Of a stretch of 50,695 nucleotides of DNA, positions 22,143 through 33,525 are shown piece after piece; position 1 is the first letter of the stretch, and every line of letters starts with the position of its first letter. The notes below the pieces were generated by a model that saw only the letters and a list, made by a program, of their open reading frames with translations, was not told where the DNA came from and searched no databases. A program made the translations under genes and the position numbers. The stretch is taken from contig JAYMGJ010000490.1 of NCBI GenBank assembly GCA_037178675.1, positions 1 to 50,695 on the forward strand, read 5' to 3'. Source of the DNA: Scleroderma bovista (lineage: Eukaryota > Basidiomycota > Agaricomycetes > Boletales > Sclerodermataceae).

Positions 22143-25100
22143 TCACCTGCCCGCATTGTTCGTGCTGTCATCGAGTTCCTTCTGTGGGCAAAATTTCTGG
22201 CCACCCCGTCCCTTGCACTCCGTGCTGTGGCAGTACGTACATGTTCTCTTGGTTTTCTTACTGCTCCGCTCATCCTCTGTACTTTCGGCAGCACGCTTAC
22301 TAGTGATTGTTGCGTGCAATCGATGATCTGTGAACTGATATTGCAGTTGCCGCAACTCATCACCAGCGGAACCTTGGACTTGAAGATCGAGTTGCCAGCC
22401 TTCCGTCACCTCGCCCACTGGCAAGTTCGGCACTCGTGTTGGCGTCAGAATGGTGTCAGCGAGGACTTGTGGGCGTGCGGTTGGAATGTTGTCTGGGGCA
22501 CCAATTTGGACCGAAAGAAGATCGCGGACACGTTTTGTGAGATCAATGCTGAGCGTGACAGATGCTTTCTCATTGACATAGTCGAGCCATGTCTTGTAGT
22601 GGGCCTTGATGTGTTCAGGTAGCTGAATAGCAATAACAGTAGTCAGTAAAGCAGCCGGCAACAATAGCAGTTCAATGTTATAAATGTTACCTTGTAGAAA
22701 ATGCTGATGCCGTTTGCGTGACTGTTGAACAACGATGCCAATGCAACGAAATCAGGCTGTTGGGCACCCGCAAAGAGAGGCGACGAGCGGGTGAGGGATT
22801 GAAAAAGACTACGTTCTTCGCCAGTATGAATGGGAAGAACAGCAAATCGTGTGCCCTGCAAACTACTGAGGAATCGGTGGCGAGTCTTCGGATGCTGTTT
22901 TAAAAGGTTGGCATCAAATGGCAGCATTGATCCATGTTGGCGCGTCTGATTGTTGAAAGGCAGTAAGCCAAAAGGTTCATTCGCTTGTGCGTAGTTATCG
23001 AGGTTGACCCAGCCGCCGCCACCATAGTAATCAGTTGAGTCTTGACAAAGCACATTAGCAGCACGTTCGCAAAGCGATGCGACCCGGTTCTTGAGAGGAA
23101 TATTGAAGTGCCCGACATAGCGGGATGCTGTGCGGTTCAAGGTACCAACTCGAATGTTGTGCCGCACGCAGTACACCAAGATCATGTTGATTGCACGCCG
23201 TGGAGAGACGTTGAATGACTCAAAGTACCGGATAAGATTTTGGTGAACACCACCTTCGACGTCGTTTGTTCCACGGCAGCATCGATATAATGACAGTCCG
23301 TTGCGATCCTTTCCGATCGTGTAGAACAATGGCACATCAGGGGGATCTGAGTAATATCCATTGCGGATGTTCTCAAGTAAATTTTTGACCGTGTCCCAGC
23401 ACTTCCCATTGAACAATGGCTCGCCTGAGGTGGCATCCTTGAGAGGACCATATGTCTTCATAACAGCAGCCACTCGACTGAACAGGATTTCGGGTGGAGG
23501 GACATAGCGACGAACTCGAGAAAGGATCCACCATGGGTGAGACTTCAGCTTTGACTCGTATGCAATGCCCTTGTACTTCAGCACTTCTTCGACAGCGTGC
23601 TTATCATCCAAGTCAGTGAGAAAGATGGCTGCGCTGAGTGCCCGAGCAAATGGACGACGTAAGCCATGGCTGAGTGGGATGCTGAACTGGTGGAATAGAT
23701 GCCAAATGTCACCTTTGAACCGGCTGCGAGTGAGAGATTGGCTTTGAGGCTCATACTGCAGTACATCAGTGACCATCTGACTGATCACTGCCTGTGCTGT
23801 CGGGTCCAAGGTTGAACTCGAAATGGATTGCTCTCCATCTGTTTCGGGGAATACATTAAAGTCAGGTTCATGCTGAAGAACAAATGGAGGACTGTCAAGT
23901 GACAGAGGGTCAAAACTGGCATGGTCAACATTGCCCCTACCACGGAATGGTTGAGGTGCTGCACACAGTTTGGAGTGGTCCAAATGGATGTCAATAGGGG
24001 GCTCGTTACCAGTGATGGCAGAAACTGGCTTCGTTATGAGATGATTGGCTTGACAAAGGATGGAAAATGGAGGCTTCCCAAAGGCTGACAGTGGAGTAGG
24101 TGTATGGGATTTCAAGAGTGTTGGTGAGATCAAGTAGCCTGGAACACAGACCTCTTGTACAACCATGATGACTCGAGATGGTGTGACATTGACACCATCA
24201 AATGTTGCAAGCCGATCAAGTGCAATGGCTCCCCGTGCAATGGTTCGACCATCAGGTGCATGCATGACCACAGGTGTGCCAGCAGGTGTGGATGAGGAAA
24301 CCCTCTCTGGGAGCTTGATGGTAGTGAGGATGGAATAGAGGGACCACATGGCATAGGCCTCGAGGACAGCATGGCTGGTGAACTTGGCTGGAAGGCTTGT
24401 GCTTGCCCATAGGGGACTGATGCATACTGCAGGGTCCCTGTTGAGCTGCTGTCGCAAGATGCTTCGACACAAGGCAGGAAGTCCTACAGTTGCCTGTGAA
24501 GCTGCATGGTGCTCATAGGCCAGCTGCCCAATCTCCAGTTGGCCAGAAAACGGAGGGGAGCGAGATGATGGAGCCAAATCCTTGCACAAACGTTCAAGAT
24601 TGGCAGTGATATTTACACCAACCTTGTGGTATGCACTGGACTGCAAAAACGTGAGAAGGGAATGAGGCAGGGAAAGATATTGACCCTGCAAAAATGACAT
24701 TGTCTGTTTCAGATGAAGGGAATGAGAAAGAAAGGAGGCTGGGTCAGATGGCAGTGGCTGACCTGGATGAGATAGACTACATTCCCATAAGCCACCTGGA
24801 TGAGAGACACATGGCCACTGACACCCTTCATGATATCTGTTGGCCACTGAAGAGAGAGTCCAACAACAACAGGGTTTGCATCAGTGTGACAGTCCATGAT
24901 TGTGTTAAAGCGAAGGTTGACTTGGTGAGTTGATGTCAACAACACAGAAGACCAATTAGGGGGCAGAGTGAGAGGTTCCATGTCATTCACAGCTGGTAGC
25001 ACAGGAGTAACACCAGTAGAAAGGGATGGAAAGACAGACAGAAGTCGATCCTTGTCAGCTCGGATGTTGTCAGTGAACACAAGTTTGGGTGGACCATGGC

Positions 25101-26858
25101 CAAAGCTCCTGAGTGATGGCAGCAGGGATTCGAGGACAGGGGCCCAATCATCCTGCCCCTTTGAGGGAGTAAAGTTCATTGAACGTATTTCACCATATTC
25201 ATTGACTGTTGTAAATAGGGCATGGAAGGCTGGGACTCCTTCAATCTTGCCAAGACGCTTGATTGCCTATCAAAGCCACTTGTCAACAACAAAGAACCAC
25301 AATGAGCACAAAGGTAGGATAGTACCTTGAAACTATGGTCCTGTTTAATGACATCTGCAGGCAGTGAAGCAATGAGTTGACGCATTGCTGGTGCAGACTC
25401 TTCGACAAGCATGTCATAAAACCTTGCAAAGTATCTTGCACTTGGGACGAAGCCAGCATAGCCACTGCGATCACGAAATGCTCCAAAGGGGGTTGCTTTG
25501 GCCCAAAGAGTGGAGAGTGCACCCTTCTCGCTTCGGTGTAGTACCATTTCAAGGAATTGACACTGAAGCAAGTCATATCGTTGGTAGTGGGCTGCTTCAA
25601 TCATTGTCGTGAACTGCTCTGGGCCAATGCCAGCGCTGAAGGACTCTCGGAGGAGGGATGCAAGCCGCAATGTGAGCCCACTTCGATAGGTGAGTCGGAA
25701 CTGGAATTGGTCTCGCAGAGGACGTGGTAACATGTCAAGGACAGCTGGGGTCCAGCTGAAGAAGGTCTTGCCACAGTCCTTGTGACCACAGACATATCGA
25801 TAACCTACAATGTACACATTCCGATCAATGTCAACCACACGACGAGGATAGGGGGCAAAGCCATGCTTCTGGAGGTAGACACATGACTTCTTCACAGCCT
25901 GACGACCAGCAGTATAGCAGGCTGGGCATGGTATTTTGTCGACAAGAGTATGCGGCAGCCATACGAAAATCTGCGGCTGGTGGAAGATACTAGCAGAGAG
26001 CTGGAACGTGGACTTCGCAGCGAGGTAAGGGTTATCCACTCCATCATAGAAGGAGTGTCGCTGATAGCACAGCGGAAGGCCTGATGTATTTTTCTTCATC
26101 TCTGCAGTAAGGCGTTCACGGATGGATTGGTACTCGGCCATAAGCCAGGTGGGCAATGTGGCCCGCGTGTTGCTACCAGACCTGGCAGTATCTAGGGGTG
26201 GCGGCGATGCGGCGCCTTCATGTATGGACTCCTGGGCATCATTCGGACTACCAACTCCCTCATCTTCCTCATCACATCCATGTGCAAACTCGTCCAATAC
26301 CTCGTCATCCATGGCTTCTTCGTCCTCGAGGACATAAGCAGCACTCAGGTCAGACCCATAAATGTTGGCATCCGGTTGACATGCGGGTAAGGTAGCACGC
26401 TCCTGTTCGGCGTGAACTGAACCCTGTGTCTTTCGCTGGGGTAACTGCTGAGTGGGCACATCCGATCGTGTTATCCCCCCTTCAGCATGTGAGGGAATCG
26501 CTAATGTGGATGGGCTGCTGCTCGTAGGTAGATTTTCTATGTACAAAGAAAGTGAGCATTGTAATTAGCAAAGAAAAGAGAGAAACACACCCCCAGTAGC
26601 TCCCAGTGTTCGAGATGCGTCCAGTGATGATGACCGTGAAGGAACGGCAGACGACACTGCCGAAGAACCTGCACAAGGAAGGGTGTCAACACGGAAACGA
26701 AGCAGGGCACAGTCAACACTGTGAAACTCACCCTTTTCAGTGGTGTTTCTTGGCTGAGCCGGCTCACCATTCTTGCGTGGCCTTCCGACGTTCTTTGCAC
26801 CGGGTGGGTTCTTTGACCCTTTCGGACGTCCACGAGCACGTTTGGCCAGGTCAGACAT
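22143..26858 (-). CDS. ~1470-aa transposase-like protein: AT-hooks, Cys-rich domain, DDE-type region, exonuclease-like domain
   Basis: Six minus-strand exons stay in frame: 26858-26732, 26668-26591, 26536-25326, 25266-24763, 24703-22691 and 22622-22143 (introns 54-68 nt). Residues 9-29 hold two AT-hooks (RGRPKGS, VGRPRKNG). Residues about 272-323 have paired cysteines (CPAC ... VCGHKDCGKTFF), as in the fungal domain I know as DUF6729. About 476-560 reads like a DDE-type core (RLGKIEGVPAFHAL, PPKLVFTDNIRADK). About 610-730 aligns with a 3'-5' exonuclease fold (VVVGLSLQW, HVSLIQVAYG, KVGVNITANLERL), but the usual acidic residues are replaced. The C-terminus has a Cys motif (CTYCHSTECKGRGGQKFC). 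It sits between matched inverted repeats, so it is most likely the element's transposase. Names are from memory of motifs. The intact splicing pattern argues for recent activity. Confidence 0.82.
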
Positions 26859-27033
26859 AGTGGGTTGACAAGTAGCAATCGCTTCAGTGAAAACAAAGCT
26901 CACTGCCGTCAAGATTCAAGCACAGCGTTGACGAGACGACACAGCGCAGTCAGAATGTCCACAGCACGCTGTGGAAAAGGCCTACCTTACAAGGTAAGTC
27001 CCGTAAGTCCCATTCAAACTCCGATAAGTCTTA

Positions 27034-27062
27034 GGACCCGTACAGGTTTGGACGGACTGCCG
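27034..27062 (-). repeat. Right terminal inverted repeat of the 5080-bp transposon
   Basis: Reverse-complement partner of 21983-22011. The outer edge meets the CAGCAA duplication. Confidence 0.87.
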
Positions 27063-27068
27063 CAGCAA

Positions 27069-27982
27069 CAACAGACAAGCTGCAACGGAGTCAGGTGACC
27101 AAAATCCCACGGCACAACGCAGCACGAAGGGACTCACCGCGCGCTGCAATGCATTCGACCATCGCGACCTCTGGTCGACCCCACGGCCGTATCTAATATA
27201 TATATATATTTGCTCGTCCCTCTGCCCATCTGTTGGGAGGTACCAACAAACCGTCCAACCACAGCACGATCAAGACGGACAACCTGCCAAGCGCCTCCAT
27301 CACCAGTCTTACCGCTACCAAAGTGGACACCGCAACCAACGCGCACACCACCGCTTACCAAAGCACGGACGGCACTGCCACACGCGCGAGTTTTGCAATG
27401 GACTCAAGCATCGCACATTGAGTGGGTGCATTATACCATTCATTTTCTATATCATAGGTATGCAAACCTATACTATACCCTTCTACTAAAGGACTACTCG
27501 TCGAGTGGGTGTGTTGAAATTCCTACTCGATTACTACCATTCTTTGGTACTTACTGATAGTTTCCTTATTGGTGCGACGAGCATCCTCACATAAGCACAG
27601 ACTATTTTCATCCATTCGAGGATTCCTTTCACCTCAGTGTTCCAAGATGAATCACTGAGGTAAGATACTGTTACACACTCTTTTATTTAGTACTAACCTA
27701 CCTACTAAGTTGCCTCTGAGCTAGCTAGTTCCCTACACGAGCCATCTAACAAAAGAGTGCAGTGGAATTGATCTGTGGTCGGCCTGATATCATTTCTTCA
27801 GCACCAGTGCAACCTTGGCAGTCTACTGCATCCATTCCTGACCTTCTGACTGCCTCGTCATCGTCACAGATCACTCCTAGCACCTTTGCATGAGACGAAT
27901 GGGAGTAAAGTTACACTATGGGAAAATTCAATTCCCTTGCTTGACAAGGGTTCTGGGACTTCGTTATATCGTGAGAACATCC
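27069..27982. other. No gene supported; short TA microsatellite
   Basis: An AT dinucleotide run lies at about 27193-27208. A coding-like frame of about 43 codons near 27770-27890 (containing PDIISSAPVQPWQS) ends in TGA and lacks splice support. It may be a remnant exon of a retroelement gag, but this is weak. Confidence 0.45.
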
Positions 27983-27984
27983 TA

Positions 27985-29171
27985 CAGTTGCGGACGAGCA
28001 AACACGACAATTTTAATCATCGAATTATTCACACCTCACACAACATCCCACAAGTCTAAAAGCTGTATAATAGGCATATTTAGAACATAGAGATACAATC
28101 TGCACGAGCCAATTTTCGTGCTACTAGGTTTGGGAATATTGACCCCCAAAAATTTGGCCAACCCCCTAAAAAAATCACAAAAATCTCGAAAAAATGTGGA
28201 ATGGACAGTATTTGGTTGGTATGATATGATTGTACTGTCAGAATACAATGAATCACACTGGTGGTGAGCAAAAAAAATGAACAAGTTCAAGCTTTGAATC
28301 AAGATGTGAGTCATGTGACTGTGGGAATTCCAGTGGGACTCTTTGTTGGATGAGCTCTGATGCGGCTGTGGCCAGCACCAGCACCCACACCACAGTTGCA
28401 ACTGCAATCGCATTGACAATCATGCCCATGACTGCACCACCTGCACCTGCACCTGCACCTGCGTGACAACGATGACCAGCACCAGTGCCACCACCACGAC
28501 CACAACCACAGCACTTGCACTCACTGGTGCCATGACAATGACCACAGCACCTGCACTCACACTTGCACCTGCAGGACGATGACCAGGATGAGCACCACGA
28601 TGACAACGACAATGACTGTGACTACAACTAACTGCATCACAACCATGCCCACAACCACAGTGCCTGCTCCTGCACAATGATGATGACAATGACTGAGACC
28701 ACAACTGCAGCACCTGCACAATGACGACGACAACAATGACCAGCACCAGCATGACCATGACCACTACGGTCACAATGATAATGATGGAGACGGCAATGGC
28801 AGCGATCATCAGACAAGAGTTGTGTGACGCATTTGTATAGTAAATGCTATAGTAAATAATATTTGTCTTATTATACACCCTCCAAGTGGACCAATGGGTA
28901 AACCTACATCAGTACCCTTATACCTGGGGTAGGGGTTGAGCCCTGGATACCTGTGGGTCATTCCCTAGCCATGATTGGCGCTGTCCTCGACAGTGCATAG
29001 TTGTTTTTTTTGGGTCAAAAATTTGGCCGCCCCAAAAACACGTGAGAAAAATTCGGGGGGACTGTTTTTCGATGTAATTTGACAGTCCGAGTTCAAATCT
29101 GGTCTTAGTTTTTCATGAAAAATTCATGGGCACGCTGTATCAAATTTGTCGAGTTTGCCTGTCCGCAACTG
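27985..29171 (-). mobile_element. 1187-bp TA-flanked TIR element (Tc1/mariner-like ends), copy 1
   Basis: Ends CAGTTGCGGAC... and ...GTCCGCAACTG form ~25-bp inverted repeats and are flanked by TA (27983-27984, 29172-29173). Every position mirrors copy 2, with coordinates summing to 63174. The translations of all long frames are the same in both copies, so there is no indel and little or no substitution. Both subterminal regions share a TTTGGCC-type block near A-rich runs. The interior is GTG/CAC-rich and has no transposase, so it is non-autonomous. Confidence 0.92.
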
Positions 29172-29173
29172 TA

Positions 29174-29702
29174 CAACTGAACTTTTTGCCTTCTTTGGAA
29201 GTGTTACCTTTCAATACACTTCAGTAGTAAGCAAATTGTACTCCTTGAATAACTGTAATTGACTTTCGCCATTCCAATTCAATTCGTCAAGCAAGGGTTC
29301 TGGGAAGACCTTATTGATATAAGAAGGGCGAGAGGAGCCACAAGAGCTGCGAGCGATACCAAGGCTGGCAACTGAGGGCAAGCCAGTTGAGTGCGAGCAG
29401 GGGGCGGCGGGGAGCATTGTGACAGCTGAGCGCACAACGGGACAGGAGTCGTGGAGGTCGACAGGATGGCTGCACTGGGCAGAGAACCAGAAAGGGGAGC
29501 CAGTAAATGCCATAGGCGCATCGTGTTTGATGCAGACAGACAAGAAGCCTCCAGCACGCAACGATTATAATACGCGATGTAACGCAAGCAGGTCTACCAA
29601 AAGTATATAGAAACACAGTACAAGATATTGGATTTAGTTTCCTCCAGAAATGCATGCTGCAGCCACCGGGCAAGCAGAGGGTCAAGCCAGACTCAGCGAA
29701 TG
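29174..29702. other. Downstream of the APH-like gene, no gene called
   Basis: Open frames occur on the minus strand but show no domain or splice continuity with the APH-like gene, which stops at 29703. Confidence 0.5.
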
Positions 29703-30591
29703 TTACACAAAGCACACATCGTTGTAATGGAGATAACGGAGAATTCGAGATACGGCTCTGATTTCCTTCTCCCGACGCGAACCAGGGAATATGCGGGCGA
29801 GAACGTGAGCCCAGGCAGGCGTCATCAATCCAGGGTCATGCATCCGGGAATATTCCCAGAACTCGGGATAGTAGCCAGCGGTCTCCCAGTCGATGATCCC
29901 TGTAATTGTGGAGCCTTCGACAAGAATATTCTTAGGGAGAAGGTCACCGTGAGTGAGGCAGACCTTTGCATCCGTGGGCAAGCAGCTGAACAGTTCATCC
30001 ACGAATTCTTGACCACAGAAATCGAGAAATATGCTGCGATAGTAGTCGAGATACTCCTGGATGCTCGAAAATGCGTATGAAGGATGCCAAGGATAGGGCA
30101 TGAACCGGTTGTTGTAGGGACCACCAGTGACGGACCCAAGTGTCAAGCTCGTGTATGAGTGCATCTCTTTGAGAACGACAAGCAGCTGATCAGCGATGTG
30201 GTTGAGTTCGAGGGAAGACATGCTGTCGATAACGGTGTCGAGAGGCAGGCCACGGCATTCTTCCATGAAGAAATACCACACACCCTTCGTTTTCCAGTTC
30301 CAGGGCTCAACAACAACGTTGGGGAAGGGGGCGTGATGCAACACACGTGGTGTAGGGACAGAGAGGCGTTCGTGGACAAACTGGAGAGCACGGACTTCCG
30401 CATCATGATCCCAGCCGAACTTGACCAGAATGCCAGGTGCAAATCTAGATACGGCCTTGTCTCCGCCAGGATTGACACGTTCTAGGGCTATAAACTCTTT
30501 CGTGCTGGCCGGTGAAGGGAGAATAACCTTCGAGGTGATGATGAATGATAGTACCGAGGGACTTCAAAGGGCTTACGGTCACTGATGGCAT
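29703..30591 (-). CDS. APH-family (aminoglycoside/choline kinase-like) phosphotransferase
   Basis: Two minus-strand exons: 30591-30577 (MPSVT) and 30527-29703, joined by a 49-nt intron (GTAAGC...GAAG), give 279 aa. The kinase-like signature is clear. HGDLLPKNIL at about 198-207 is the catalytic loop (Asp200, Asn205), and IIDWE at about 217 is the metal-binding Asp. An N-lobe segment with VKFG and AEVRAL supplies the likely Lys/Glu pair. In fungi such proteins usually phosphorylate small molecules; the substrate is unknown, and antibiotic resistance should not be inferred. The length fits the family. The 5' exon is short, so an alternative start is possible. It lies between two inverted 1187-bp elements and is one of the few host-type genes here. 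Confidence 0.85.
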
Positions 30592-31271
30592 AACTGAAGC
30601 TTGAAGATGGAGGATGGGTCAGAGCCCAATATTTGCCAGGTTTTCGAATGTCCAGCAAAATTTGTCCGGCGTCTTGTCCAAGCGCCTTTGAATAGGACGA
30701 GCGGAGTTTAAATGCTTTCGGTGGCTCTTGGTTCTTGTGCTAAGCCTGTATGATCCAACCTTCGAAACCGCAGCGTGATGTTGCGACGGCGCTCTCAGTA
30801 CTTGATCAACCTAATCATGAGTACACTCAGTACTGAGTACTTGAGCCATGAGATGCTAACAACAACTCCCTTGAAGTTATAGGGGACAATAGTCGTTCTT
30901 GAGATTGTAGTAGCACGTTGCAGAGTCGCCCTTCTAGGGTTCACTTCGCAGATTCTCGGATCAGGGTACCTCTTCACGACAGATCTACATTCGGAAATCT
31001 TCGGCTTTCACATTCTTTTCCCTCAGAGGGGAATTCCGGCATCCCCCCCGGGCCCCCCCCAAACGTTTGGTTCCGGGACTAGTACTAGTAGACTGTATAC
31101 ATAGTCGCCTCCTTGAGCCCCAAATTTGCCAGGCCATTCACATTTTGAACCTCTGCCCTGTACTGTCTCATCTCAGGCTCTCATAATATTGTTTGTCTCA
31201 TTGAACTACTCTAACCCCTCAGTGAGCACTTTTGTTACACTTTACATTCTCTAATCTTACTTCCCCAAGTC
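30592..31271. other. Shared upstream region of two divergent genes
   Basis: Lies between the start of the minus-strand APH-like gene and the plus-strand 163-aa gene, so it should hold both promoters. A C-rich run (CCCCCCCGGGCCCCCCCC) occurs near 31044-31061, and duplicated ACTCAGTACT words near 30796-30840. No convincing TATA box was identified. Confidence 0.45.
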
Positions 31272-31763
31272 ATGGCTGCTGCAGTTCGTCGTCTCGCTAT
31301 CAATCCGTACGGTGATCAGTACCCGGATAACAACATCACAAAGGAGATCGTGCTGCAGGCAGATGGCTTGGTGGCAGACAACCCCAATGACCGTCACGTT
31401 CTTCTTCGCTGGACAAATGGGACAGATTTGGAGGGAAAACGCTACACTCAGATCATCCACCTCACCGGTGGACCAGGCAACTACCAGTTCCATACACCAC
31501 AGGTCAAGATTCACTCCGATCGATCCATACATGTAAACACAGTTCACATTCTTGGCGACTACTCGCGGGCGCAGCGTGACCAGATTATAGCACTTGCAAT
31601 GGCCGTCGAGTTCAACAAGAAGTCGCGTGTCAACAACTGCCAGACCTGGATGCGTGACCTACTTGAGGTCATGGTCAATAATGGTCTCCTTTCTTCGGAG
31701 ATATTTGCCAAGCTCGACGCTGATGTTCCGCTCAAGAAGCGTGTTCTGGAGCTGCCGGAATAA
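31272..31763 (+). CDS. 163-aa conserved-looking hypothetical protein
   Basis: Single-exon frame from ATG 31272 to TAA 31763 with even codon use. The N-terminal half reads like a beta-rich fold (HVLLRWTNGTDLEGKRYTQ, HLTGGPGNYQFHTPQVKIH). The C-terminal half is helical and contains the motif NNCQTWMRDLLEVM. An Asn-Cys-x-x-Trp motif after a beta-rich region is reminiscent of small basidiomycete proteins with a papain-like or LRAT-like cysteine, but a matching histidine is not obvious, so no enzyme activity is claimed. There is no signal peptide or membrane segment. It is divergent to the APH-like gene and both lie between the inverted 1187-bp elements. Confidence 0.68.
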   Translation: MAAAVRRLAINPYGDQYPDNNITKEIVLQADGLVADNPNDRHVLLRWTNGTDLEGKRYTQIIHLTGGPGNYQFHTPQVKIHSDRSIHVNTVHILGDYSRAQRDQIIALAMAVEFNKKSRVNNCQTWMRDLLEVMVNNGLLSSEIFAKLDADVPLKKRVLELPE

Positions 31764-32159
31764 ATTGCCTAAGCCATTTGCGCCACCCAGGTACTTGTTG
31801 TGTGCCCTCTGCATCTGCATGTCCTACTTAAACAAATCTCCAGCGAAGCTTGCACGGGTATTGCACCTAATTGCTTCAGATATTTTGCATGACTCAGAAA
31901 TGCTGATTGATTTCCTGTATATAAAGAATCGGCATTGTCATTAAAGTATCCTCTAATCGACTTTTGGGCGCTCCAAGGAAGACAAACAGATGAGTTAGTG
32001 CGAACTGGGCCGCTTAGGTACGTGTCGCTAGTATCACTGGCGTCAAGTGGCCAGGAACTAAAAGTACCTCGTCTCGAGAGGCGAGGGACCGTCCAATTTG
32101 AAGGAAAAGTTCAGACCGCGCAACTAGGGAGCCTTGAGCACGTGTGAGGATGAACTCGA

Positions 32160-33243
32160 TTTAGAGACGCAGCACGAAGCGCTACCTGTATGAGTTAAAC
32201 GAGACGGAACATGATTGGAGAAACGGACGAACGATCCAAAGTTCATAAACTTTGGTTTGGGTCACAAAAAGAGATGCAACACGATCTCTGGTGGGAAAAT
32301 TTGAATCCGGAAATATTGTCGCTAAGGGCAGTGATTGCCAGCGCTAAGATCATCGAGATTGTGCAGTCAGTCACTGGGGGAGGACCACCGAAGAAGACAC
32401 CCGGAGCTACAATCCCTGGATCGGGGACCCGCTAGCCTACCTTGCTGAAGAGTGGCGCGCAGGAATCTGTTACCCGGGAGACGATCACCTTTCGCCTGGA
32501 GTCTTTGACTCTACCCGATTCTGTATTTACCAGGTCGAAGGGGACTGGCATATTGTGATCGAGAGTAAGCGCAACGAACGCAGGGACGGCAACTCGATAT
32601 ACATACCTAGCGATTTGTTAAGGAACCCATACTTTAATGTCGTCCGATGGTACTGGATGAAAAAGGTGATGTTAGTAGGTATGACGAGGGCAGAAGCGAG
32701 GCAATCTGCCAATGAAAGCTTACTGAGCCGATCCAAAATGGGATATACGATGGAAGAAGCCATCATCAGTAAATTGACCGAATACTGGCTGTTCATGTTA
32801 GAAGACAGGAATGACCGCCGGTTCTCGTGCGAGCAGTAAGAGTGCTGTACAAGCGGTTGAAGTCCAGTGACTTCAACATCACAGAATGGTTCATGAACCA
32901 CCTGGAGGGCCTAGACAAGGTGGAGTTAGGCAGCATGGAGATCTCGCAAGATGCAACGACTCACCGGGACGTCGAGTGCAACAAGACCTCACCATCTGAT
33001 AGCAGCTACTCTACGTTAGAACGGAACACTGTGATCACGAAGGACGCCACTCGAACGATTCCCAAACCGATACTCCTCGTCGTTCACACCAATGAACAAC
33101 CGGCGGGTGCGTTGGTCAACACCGGATCCCTGGCCGACTTCATGTCGTTGAACCTGGCAGAGAAATTAAAAGTGGTGCGTATATGGTTAGAAAAACCCTT
33201 ACCGATCCGACTTCCCACACAGGGATCCCAATCGAAGGTCAAC
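32160..33243 (+). pseudogene. Ty3/gypsy gag-protease relic
   Basis: Broken frames read as gag (HDLWWENLNPEIL; WYWMKKVMLVGMTRAEARQS) and then a retropepsin-like segment (PAGALVNTGSLADFMSLNLA...). In basidiomycete gypsy proteases this is normally an Asp-Ser/Thr-Gly site; here the residue before TGS is Asn, so the protease is dead. Alignment sense stops near KVNPSEN at about 33243, just upstream of the CACTA-like gene. No RT or integrase is present. It is distinct from the family B element at 40-50 kb, whose protease reads VIDSGSTLNVV. Confidence 0.72.
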
Positions 33244-33525
33244 CCCAGTGAAAACTGGACCTTACCTGGTGTGACCACGTGTGATGAGATATGAAATCGA
33301 TATGAAAAATATGAGGAGGTGTGAGATGAATATGACGCCTTCCTTTTTTGGGTACTGCGCCCTGCGATACGTCCGTCGACTGCATCGTTTACACAGTTGC
33401 ACCCAGCACAGCGCATCGCATCCACGCACGTACGTACTGGTGAGCAGACGCACACACACGCACACGCACACGCACTCCACATCTCCGCTCTGCCCTTACT
33501 CACACCGTTGCAGCTTTCCTCCACG

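Larger units (their letters stand above)
21983..27062. mobile_element. Apparently complete TIR DNA transposon, 5080 bp
   Basis: Inverted repeats of 29 bp (21983-22011 and 27034-27062) match at 27 positions and start CGGCARTCCGWCCAAACC. Directly outside lie identical 6-bp repeats CAGCAA (21977-21982 and 27063-27068), read as the target-site duplication. Inside is one minus-strand gene, 22143-26858, with every exon in frame. A 6-bp duplication is uncommon among named superfamilies. Dada elements are reported with 6-7 bp, but I see no basis to assign this element to them. Confidence 0.85.

Noticed and set aside
28253..28878. Hydrophobic Val/Ile-rich frame that could look like a membrane protein, duplicated at 34296-34921
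   Set aside because: It lies in the GTG-rich interior of the 1187-bp element; neighbouring frames are equally open and low-complexity.
29211..29715. Minus-strand frames downstream of the APH-like gene
   Set aside because: No family resemblance, several overlapping alternatives, and the APH-like gene already ends at a normal stop.
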